Source: JAHBNG01 sp039028975
GTDB taxonomy: Bacteria; Chloroflexota; Anaerolineae; Caldilineales; Caldilineaceae
Assembly: GCA_039028975.1 (NCBI GenBank)
Contig: JBCCHB010000069.1
Span: forward strand, 18,895-82,894
DNA: 64,000 nucleotides
Direction: 5' to 3'
Below, piece after piece: positions 18,201 through 27,900 of this stretch. The first letter of the stretch is position 1; the number at the start of each line of letters is the position of its first letter. The notes beneath the pieces were generated by a model. The model ran no database searches and was not told the origin of the DNA. It saw only the letters and a program-made list of their open reading frames with translations. A program made the translations under genes and the position numbers.

Positions 18201-18885
18201 AGCCTGGAGAGACAGTAACGGTGTATTGAATGGCAATGACCTGTTTATAAACAGTTTACGAAAATACGCTGGATGGGTTGCGGTGCAGCAGGAAGATAGC
18301 CGCTATCAACGATTGAGAGCAAACGAAGATGAAGGTAACTACTTCAAATCGTGGCACTGGTTTTACCGATTTATCATGGCTGGACGCACAGTGTCTGGGT
18401 ATCAGCGTCGCATGTGGCACATGGCGCGCATGCGAATTAGAGACATACGAAACACTCAATTCCCCGCCAATGTTGTTCCGGACGTACCACAAGCAGACGG
18501 TAGCTCCCGTCGGGCGACAATCGGAGATGTCTATACGTCGGAGCGAGCCATAGGCATAATCCTACGTTGGCATGTTCGTGTGCCGGCCCGCAATATTCGA
18601 AACGGCCGAGTTGCTCGGGATCTGCTTGCTGCTTATCGTCGCGCCCAAATTCCTAGTGCTGCCGGTAGCCCCCCGGACTGGACAAATGCTCATGAACAGG
18701 ACCTAATTCAGGGCCTGATGGACCAAGCCCGCCCTACAAACTATTTCGATACCATTGAGCAGGTTCATAATTGGCCGAATAGACCTAATACACGCAATTG
18801 GCAACTACCGAACATGGGGGATCTATCAGCAGACCGAGATTCTTTCGCCTTTGACGATTCAGACTTACCGCCAACACCATATTAA
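15298..18885 (+). CDS. Degenerate PLD-like / peptidoglycan-binding / lysozyme-like fusion
   Basis: 1195 residues, AAAGGTG 5 nt before the ATG, no signal peptide. Residues 40-580 have a two-lobed phospholipase D layout, but the HxK(x4)D motifs are damaged: His188-x-Arg190 with Gly195 in lobe 1, and GGQTVIIDD (from 509) in lobe 2, where His and Lys are replaced while Asp remains and IGSTNGNRRS follows. Residues about 680-790 are a PG_binding_1-like domain (QELQNDLSTLGFG, then ATREAIKRWV). Residues about 890-1050 resemble a lysozyme-fold muramidase: Glu902 in VECYGYYDSVNAYDNA and SIGPCHWTLG. This would bind and cut peptidoglycan, with the PLD-like part as a possible lipid- or target-binding platform. 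It sits between the HNH/caspase gene and the giant genes on the same strand. Confidence 0.72.
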   Translation: MAIPQEVLQRYFVVQEDAQLPSRPVPATFMNSKVTPLLTSESYGQALLNALNEVGTGSSIAANQEHFILMASWWPGLAGGAYAASSEQLLLSPEPTILTPDYRLDGAGGTQSLISILKQKAQAGVDVRMLGAVSYITADRGIAILNNAGTTASFNAFTMASIRDLRSEPQIGAKATLNVIAHPAGSVHTRIILIGTGTTITGFTGSVDFHSGHWPESDITRQEWHEVEAQIEGAAAKALYDWYRFLWQTNRNHDVLRFRYGDTVLPHILDDTPELPARQFPTEPVGTIGLQSIRTIPKIDPEDSFCFPSPPPLPDHPQGTFEYSRALQKAIANAQSYIYLEDRYLWSQEIMSWIREAIKNNASLRVILVMSGQDWREDNLLPIRQILSQSINQTLLAGLSDAQRNQLRVFRRWGNSVKIRDLTIQGVSTEGSINRVTTDIEAANALDADALGKRQLWLKSQNTFFSIRGNDAVGAGNSMVVTVANSEANTSPNANTSAELWQTVGVIIGGQTVIIDDQWALIGSTNGNRRSLYIDFEHGITFADENAVAVRELRKQLWSKHFQHSAPGDFEVIEASLHAWNNDWGMAGSAPARPQRSADEPGPPYLEEIELPITPELPLADELLARYNLYLDPVSDQGSTPPAQPQTPIYGNYTLQRGDRDRGFVYGGSARSEANGDRVPSDPAAGFVQELQNDLSTLGFGIVGNADGGFGRRSEWAVREFQIYAKMSHTAQEANAQPAGTTRYIDRLSQVEIPAAHRYTGPVSGVTNRATREAIKRWVRNRWRCPVVIGAYQVAGGNLGNVFNDHENIWLHNEVANSTPRMYAVDYSQHYTFPAGRDPQQLFVLGDYVPDGRFGGPRSVPPRHTWTEGEILPRNLVGVNLASLSDTQRSTFKVVRAVSEVECYGYYDSVNAYDNALISIGPCHWTLGLVGNNVVGEGELCGYLAYLYAFDQPSFNQAFEFFGLRIDEAWRDSNGVLNGNDLFINSLRKYAGWVAVQQEDSRYQRLRANEDEGNYFKSWHWFYRFIMAGRTVSGYQRRMWHMARMRIRDIRNTQFPANVVPDVPQADGSSRRATIGDVYTSERAIGIILRWHVRVPARNIRNGRVARDLLAAYRRAQIPSAAGSPPDWTNAHEQDLIQGLMDQARPTNYFDTIEQVHNWPNRPNTRNWQLPNMGDLSADRDSFAFDDSDLPPTPY

Positions 18886-18975
18886 TGTCATCCCATAAAG
18901 TTACTACCTGATAGATCCGTTTCTCGCTCAGTTCTCAAAATATGTGCTGATGCCTGCCTCTGGAGAGAATTCCAT

Positions 18976-21900
18976 ATGACCCTTAGAACCCTCGTTCCCC
19001 TAAAAGATTACCTAGACTCCCAATGGCCTGAATTCCTGCCCCCACTTCCCAATATCAACGTCCTTGACCAGATCTGGATCGAGCCGCTTGAAGTCATCAC
19101 AGATGAGGCTCAGTTTAAATTATCAACAACTGTCTTCGTTGATGAAGAGCTTGTCATCAACATGCCCGGATTAAGTGGCATGGCTCTGGTGGTGGCACCA
19201 AGCAATGGTGGAACCCAGTTTATGTTGGAGGTAGACGTGCGCCCAGAATTTGAGATGCGCCTACTCCAGATTCCATTGGCCTTGCGCTTTGACACAGGTT
19301 TACTGCGACCAATGCGAAAAATTTCCCAAAATGGGACACCTATTTACGAACCTGATCTATCGCGTCCCCATACAGACCTACCCTTAGGCACGCTAGACAT
19401 TTCTATTGGCGGATCGGGCGGCATCGATTTAAGTAGTCGCATCGTCGCCACCATTTCGGAACCGCTCCAGATTGGGCATCTGAACTTTGTGCTTGAATCA
19501 GGGCAGATCGTCGTTGATCTAACTGGCTCCGCTCAATGCCTGCTCATCCAGTGGACGGAATCGAATTTAGGCAGTCAGCTTAATCGGCTGACGCCAAGCC
19601 TTGGTCTGCCGAATGAAACCGACCCCATTGAGATCACGGTTCGGGTCATTTTAGGCGATCCAATCAGTGAGATTTTTCTAGAATGGTCTGGAGGTCCAGA
19701 GCGTACACTAACGCTTCCGGGGCTCAGTGCAACTATCTCACCAGCCACCCGCTACGGTATTGTACTGGGTAATGATCCAAGTATTTCCACTACAGGCATC
19801 AACCGTCTAGCTTTTATCCTGACAATGCCCAATCAAGGTACGGTCACGGCCAAAAGCACCTTTGCATGGAGCCGTGAAGGTGAACGAGAATTGCAGAACG
19901 ACCAGGAACCACCGGCGAATGAAGACCCCCTCTTCCGATTTGTACTTACCAACAACAAAGGCGATGCGGCCAGCCTTGTCCTCTTGTCCATTAACTTATT
20001 GGAGTTTGAACTGCCAACTTTTCTCAAACAGTTGGAGAATCCCATTCCAGAACTAATGCTACCAACACCAGACCAAACCGACGAAGAGGCACAAGCGTTC
20101 TGTACGCCCATCGGTCTCAATACTGTATCTCTGCGCAGTCAAGACGATTGGGGAACCGACTTCAGCTTTGCGCTCAGCCAATTCCAACTCCCCTTCCTCA
20201 ACCAGCCCGAATCCCCCAACAATGAGAATGGTCTCGCCCAGTTTGTGCGCATCGATACACCGGGCGGCGGTCTGACACCCAATTTGGATTTTGCCAACCA
20301 GACCGTCTCTTTCCCCGTCAACATCACGCTGAAGTTGGGCAGCATCGAGCTAAAGAGCGGCGTCGATTTTGGCTTTAACTGGGAATCCTTTGCTCTGGAA
20401 TTTAACCATGACGATGGCCTTAAATTGATCTCCAGCGAGCCGATGTTGCCGCCGGGCGGTGCGGCGGAACTGCTGGGGCTGGAGTGGACATTCAAAGGGG
20501 CCAAGACAGATGATGGCCGCTACCACTACTTCACCCTGGTTACCAAAAACTTCAATTACCAAATCCAGCAGGCCCCTGGTTCGACTATCGAACTCCGCTA
20601 CGGCGGCATCAGCAGCGACCCCATTGTCTTCCAGGTGAGTGAATTCGCCATCACCGACAAAGGGCTGAACCTAACCACCAAGGTTCTGGATGGCCCCGTC
20701 CGCCTCAATGGTCTGGATACCAAATTCCGTTTTGACGGCTCGGGCATCGTCATCGAAAATAGTCAGATAAAGGAATTCACCATTGCGGGGTCGGGCGCGC
20801 TACCGCCGGATCTGGTAGGTGATTCGCGGGCTAGCATTGCGCTCCAGTTTGGCCGCAACCAGGATAACAACTTAACCCTCATCTCGGGAGAAGCTAAGCT
20901 GGAAGGCAACAAGCTACTCCATTGCTCTGGAACCCGCTTCCAGTTCTCGGTGGATGCGCTGGGGCTGAAGTTTGTCAGCGACGGCAAGTTCCACCTCTAC
21001 TTTACCATAACGGGTACTGCTGTATTTGTGCTGGCGGATGGCGACGATGCAGAAGGTGCCTTGGCCCTGCTGCCCAAAATCAAACTTGACTTGATCGAAG
21101 CACCCCTAACGGGTGATGTCAGCGTCATCGGCAAACATATCAAATTCCTGGTCGAGCTACCCAAGCCGGTCTCCTTTAATTTCCTGGGTTGCTTTGAGTT
21201 TGAACTGCGGGGCATCGGTTTTGAACCCCAAGCCGAAGTCTTTGACGGGGATGGGGCCATGTTGATCAGTGGGCAGCTGAAATTCGCCCAAGGTGGTGGC
21301 GATATCGTTGACGCCCGTATCGACTTCCACAATTTGCATATCGGTCTGCCCAAGCCTGGTGATTTTCTCCCGCGGCTCTATTTCAAGCAGTTGGCGGTGA
21401 GTTTGGCGATCAGCGGGGCCTTTAAGCTGAATGCCGTGGTGGACTTTATCGAAGAAGACAATCAGAAGGGCTTCCTGGGCGAAGGCATGGTTGACATTCA
21501 GGGGTTGCCTGCTATGGCTGGGGCCTTTGGCTTCCTGCGGGTGCGCCACGACGAGAACTCGCCCTGGCAGCGAGCTTGGTTTATCTATCTGGAGATTCGC
21601 AAAGTCAGCTTTGTGATTCCTGTGGTACAGATCTACCTGCGCGAAGTTGGCTTGGGCTTTGGCTACCGCTTTACCCTCGCCAGCATCAAAGCGGCCGACC
21701 AAGAGGGGGATGTACGCAAGCTGCTTAAAGAACTACGCGCGCTCTCCCGTACCCAGGGCGATCTCTCCAAGCGGGACCGCTGGGCTGTAGATCTGGAAGC
21801 CCCTGGTCAGGATCCACGCTGGACCATTGTCTTGCGGGCCATGATTGCCCAATCTTCGGCATCGCCGATCATTACCTACTCCGAGGCCAGCGAGAAAGAA

Positions 21901-24900
21901 TTGCCCTGCATCTACCTCTTTGATGCGGTCATTGCCTTCCGCAGCGATTTTACCTTCTTTATGGCCATTCGCGGCTGGTTCAACACCAACTACAATGATT
22001 TTTTGGTCGATGATGAGGGCATCCGCAACAAGCCTCTCTTGTCGGGCTTTGTGCTGCTCTCGCCCCGTCAAAAGCGCTTCCTGGCTCATGTCGCTTCCAA
22101 TCCTGATGGCAAGATCGGACGTCACCCACCCCTGCCCGACTTTGTGAAGTCCGCCATCGAAGCGGCCCAATTCTCGGCAACCCTTCTCGTCGAGCCAGGG
22201 TTGCTTCATTATGAGATGGGCTGGCCCAACATGCTGCGTTGGAAGGGCAAGCTTGGCCCGCTGGAGGTGGAATTCCAGGGTGGCTTTATCTTCCGCATCT
22301 CCAAGACGGAGCTGGTGACGGGCACGAGCTTTATGGCCCGGGGTACGCTCAGCATGAAGGCAGGATTTAGCGCTGGCTTCTTTGGCGTTTCTATCAGCAT
22401 CTTTGCACGGGTGGCCTATGGCGCACGGTATATTGGCGTGTTGGCCTTTAAGGATATTACAGCCAACTCGGCCTTCTACGGTGTCGTTGGTCTGGAGATC
22501 TATATCAAGATCACCATCAAGTTCTGGATCAAGCTGCTCTTCATCAAAAAGACCTTCAGTTTTAGTATCGGCCTAGGGCTAACTGCCGCATTAGAGATTG
22601 CCATTTTGGGCAATCTGGAGCCGGGTATACGCGGACGAGGCACCCTCTCACTCAAAGCCATGGGGCGTAGTATTCGCTTCTCTGTCAAAGTTGCCATCAA
22701 TGGTGGCGCGGTTGATGAAGCCATCGAGCGCACCAATAAATTCTTGAATGTCGGTCTCGAATCGTCCGATGTAGAAGCGATACCTGGCCTCGATCCGCAA
22801 GAGCCAGAAGCAGCCCAAATTTCTCGTGCCAGCGCAGCCTTTATACGACAAGGATTTGAGGCCACACCCGGCGTTCGCCCGCTAGCGGATGTGGCCAGTG
22901 GCAAAACCCTCAATGCGCCTGGCTACACGCTCTTTGCTATTCGGCTCTCCATGGACGAGACCTATTTTGTGTTGCTGCCTGCTGGGGAGCAGGATGCCAG
23001 CAATGGCTTTAATGCGGAACCTGGCTTCCTGCCAGTACCGCCAGAGAGCCGAGTCCTCTCGCTGACTGGAGACGACGTAACCGCCCTCTCCCAGATAGCC
23101 GAGAGCAATGTCCCTGTACCCGCAACATTGCGCACAAATATCAATACCCAGTTGACGGTTGGTCCCCAGCTTTCGGCAGAAGCGATTGCCCGTATTGGCA
23201 ACCGCGACCGCAACTTAAGCCCCATCGAATGGCTCCTTCAAGAACCCCATAATCCTGATGCCCCAGACGTTGGGCGAATCGTGCGGGTACGCAAAGCAGG
23301 CAACGTATATACGGCAACGACTCTTGCCGACCCAGGCCCAAACTACGAGAGCGATTTCCAGGCCGATTTCCGCACAACCGCCAATGCAGCATCGCTCCAG
23401 TTGGCCCAATTTGATCCTGCATCACAAAGCTGGATGAATCGCACAGAGCTAGAGGCCGGCCCCTTTAGCTGGCGGGTCAATTGGCGAGCGTCTATCCTCG
23501 AACCCGATGGCGACTTCTCCAACACAGACCACATGGATGACGGCGAACCAGAAGGGGGTGACAATCCCCAGATTAGTATATCGCTGGCAGAATATCTGCG
23601 CGGGGCGTTTATCGAGCAGACCGATGGCACCTTGTGCGATCCCGATGCCATCAACGAAGGCCAAGAGCGCATGGAGGATGGCCGAGTCTACAATCCCACC
23701 GACAATGCCTTCGAATCAGCTGTGCGCGGGGCCTTTGAGCAATTTAGCGGTTCGCCCCTCTTCAAATTCGACCCCAACAACAGCTATGATGATATGCTCA
23801 AAAAGGCGTTCAGTGCAGGCACCAGCATCTACTACGATGTGCCGGAGCAGGGCGAGAATAGCCAGGCAGAAGTTCAACGGGAGCATACAGATCAAGTCCG
23901 CGGCCTGATCACCCACGATCTAATTGCCGACCTGCAAGAGTACGTTGAACGAGTACAAGCATTGGCCCAGGCACAAGAAAGTAGCGCGGAACCGAGTACC
24001 CTGGACAAGCTACAGATGGAGCTGAACGCGTTTGTTCAAACATCGATAGCCTTCCAGATGGGGCTGATCTTCCGAGTGGATGGCAAGCGGGCTCTGTGGC
24101 TAGACACCATTCGGAGCGACACAGCTCAACTGCCCAAGATCGCCCAACGGTTGGGTGAAACTGATGAAGCCGCGGATGCCTCCAGCCAGCCGATCCGACC
24201 CTTTAACATTCCCACCACCAGCTTTAAGAACAACCCGCCCCGCTTTGATCGAGTGGTCCATTATACCAATTCGAGCACAGTCGGCATTACCTGGGATCTG
24301 GTCTGGGACCAGCCACCGGCCCCGGGATGTACCACCTGCCAAGCCCAGCCGGAGCATCATCTCATGAATTACGAGGTGCGTCGTCGCTCGCTGGACAGCC
24401 AGGAACGAGACGTGGTTCTTACCGTGAAGAGTGGCGAAATTCTGCACCGGGCCAAAGGCACAAATCAGATCGATCTGTTGCGTCCTCGCTTCCAGTTTGT
24501 GGACAATTTCGAAGAGCAGACCGAAGCCGAATTGGCCCGCATTCCTGAACGGGGTCTTAGCTATCTATACACCATCACGCCCATCGACTTCTGCCAGGAC
24601 CGAGGCCGACCGCTGACGATTGTCGCCACCCGCTACCCTGATACACCGCCTCAAGTACCAGTCAATGGTGAACTGACCGTGGCGTATAGCGTCAGCCGCA
24701 GCGATACTCTGGCCGAGCAGGTTGAAGAGGTGCCCATGCCCGAACTGGTGATGCCAGAAGAAGTGATGATCCAGTGGGCCGAGCCACGGCGCCTGGCAGA
24801 CCGAGTCTTTGTGCCCATCAAAGAATATCAGCTAGTCTTCCGTCGAGAATCGACCCTGCCCATTGGTAGCTATGGTCTGGATAGCGCCACGCAGCGTGAA

Positions 24901-27900
24901 GCCGTCAAAGCACTACCAACCAGTAATGCACGCGTTCGCCCTACAGATATCATAGTCCCTATCGACCTGGCTCTGATTGATACGCTTGATGATGTCACGT
25001 CGCTCAACACGCCAGCCGGTATTGAGGATAGCAACCACGACCGGGTCGCCATTATTTCGCTGGAGTTGCTCCGGTCATTGGGCATCTTCCCAGCGGATGA
25101 AAAGCCCAAATGGCAGCCCGAAGCTTGGCGCATTTTTTTCCGCACCGTTTCGGACGGCGGCGTTCCGTCGGCACTTGCGCCTGTGCAACTCAAGCTACGG
25201 GTCACGTCAAATGAGCCAGCAGAACTAAGCTTTACGGCTCACCCAGAAGAGCGACGCCCTGCCGAACTGGAATGGCTACCCAATCCAATTCAACTACCGC
25301 TGCTGCCGCCCCAGGATCAGAAGGCCACAACAGGGCAGGCCCACTTCCCCATGCCGACAATGGATACGGTGGGAATAGAGCAGCCAGCCCATATGTCGTG
25401 GCAATTTACGCCAGCATTCTCTAATGTACGCTTCCAGGAACATCCTGCTGAGTTGCGGGCCATTCGCTTCCGCTGGAATCAGGGGCCAAGCAACCAGCCA
25501 GACTATCCCCTTAACCTGAGCGCGGGTTATGAGTTGCTGGAACTGGATATCGATGCCCACACCAACGAAACCTTGACCGGTTTTAGGGAAATTCCGCATC
25601 AGAATGGCTCAAATGGCTCTGCAAGTGTCCAGATCCCGAGGCTGCTGGATGTGCTGCGTCCCATTCAAAATGTGCAGATGCTGCCTGCCGAGGATCTACT
25701 CTTAACGCCGGGCGATACGCTGGCAACGAACCAATGGGAAGCATGGTATGCCAGCGCCCAGATTCGCCTGGAAAATCGACGTATCCAGCAGGCCGGGAAA
25801 GAGGCAATCGACGGCAATGAGACGCCCTTTGGCCCCTGGTTCTCGTGGCGCGAATCGGTGCTTGTGTGGCCGGAGTGGTCAGCCGTAAGAACAGGTAAGC
25901 GCAACAACCTTAACACCGTCTACCATCCATTTTTTAATGCCTTGATTAATGTGCTTCAGGCCACAGCAGAAGAAAACTCGGGCGAGTACATGGTCGATTT
26001 ACAAGGCGTGCCGCCCATGCAACCGATGACCTTTACCGATTTTCGGCGGTTGACCAGTCCCTCATCGGATCCGTACGGTTGGGGAGTACTGCAACACTTT
26101 GGCCTTTGCCTCACCTTTTCGCTGCGCGAAGAGGGAAGCGGCAAATTGATAATAGGTCAAGATTTGCTCAATGCCGTCGATGACGGATTGGCGCAGATTA
26201 AGGAACAGTATGCGACACTCATCAAACATCTCCACGTAGAGTTGCTCTTCCAGGCTGGCGAAAGTGTGATGCTACAGGAAGATCAAACGTCACCTAAAGG
26301 GCTGCTGGGCCTGCTTCAGCTAAGCTTAAGGCCGATACCGATTCAGGTGCTACGCTATACGGAACTCGCCGTCAGCGGTCTTGCCGGCGAAGAAGTAGAG
26401 TTAGTCCTTTACCATTTTGAACACCCCATCACGCTGATTGTTCAGACTGGAGCCATCAATCAATCATTCGAAATCGATCCGCCCGCGCCGCCTGAAGTGG
26501 AACCAGGCGAAGACGGACCAGAGTTTTTACAGCCAACCATCCAGCGCATCACCCTACCGCTCAACGGTCGAACCAAAATCTTTATCCGCAGCGATGAGGT
26601 CTTCACTTACGAAGCAGATCCAAAAGCCCAAATTCCGATTCCCAACGAGGATGATGAGAATTCACCCTCCCTCCATCTGCGGTATCTGCTGGAAGATGAG
26701 CCACCTGCGGCTCCGGCCATATCACCTTATGCCCGAGTTGATGCTATCGATCAACGAAACTATCTTCTCTTTACAGGTGCTCTCGCCAATGGACGTCAAG
26801 ACGAATTAACATCAGGCGAGAGCGAGATTAGTAAACAACTAGAAGACGCCCTCAAGGTAAAAGACAAAGCCATCGCGTCCTTTGGCTTTACCCTGCCCAC
26901 TGAATTTGAGCCGACTGCTGAATCAGCTACCTACTTCCTTTCACCAGTCGATGCGATGGTGGAAACAATTAGCAACGATATCGAGACAGTCGATCCCAAC
27001 AATTACGCTATCCACACCCGACAGTGGCTGCGCTTGAAGCAGTATGCCGAATCGCTCAACGGTAGCGGACGGGACAACGAGGCCCTGACCGATGAACCCA
27101 CCATTGTGGTACCAACAGCCAAAGACGATCTGTCTAACGATAATCTGCTGGCCCAGGTTCTCAGTTGGACTCAGCGCTTTATGGATCATTCCAGCCCTGT
27201 GAAATCGGCCAAGACCCTTGGTATTGGTCCAGATAATCCACTTGAACCTGACAGACCAATCGCCCTTCAAGACGATGGCCCATGGTTGGCTACGGCCTAC
27301 CCGCGAGCAGGAACGCCAGCTTACGCCACACCCGACGATGTAGGACGGCTTGAGTATTTCCATCTGCTGGAAGATAAATGGGCGCACAACTATCGTTATT
27401 ACATTCGTCCAACCAACCGCTACCAGCAGCTTTGGCGCAATCTCTATCTATCCACCCTCTTGTGGTCCCCAGAAGAAGAGGTAGACCAAGCGCGGCTTCT
27501 GCCTGCGCTGCCTGCCATAGCAGACAAACAAGTCGCGGGCGGTGGCCTGGACGTGGTGCTAGATCGCACCAAGCCTGTCTCTATGCCCACCATCTTGCGG
27601 TCGGCGCGGCTGGATCGCCTAAGTATGCCGGGTCAGCCTGCGGCACCGGGCAAGATTTGGGAAGTGATCATTGCTCAACATCGGGAACAGGCACTGAGCG
27701 AACGCAATCAGACCGTCTATCGGCAGCTCTCCTTCCGCCATGTAGCCTACACGCTCCTGCGCCGCTTTGCCTTCGATGAGATATGGAACCGCTGGAGAGC
27801 AGACAGCGCGATTCCATATCCATATACCTTCGACTATCCAGTCAACCAAGAGGCAGGTCTGCCTCAGACGCTTGAACCGAGAAGCTACGATGTAGACAAC

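Noticed and set aside
21157..22209. Minus-strand frames of 158-181 codons opposite giant gene 1
   Set aside because: Shadow frames of a continuous coding sequence; no domain or ribosome site.
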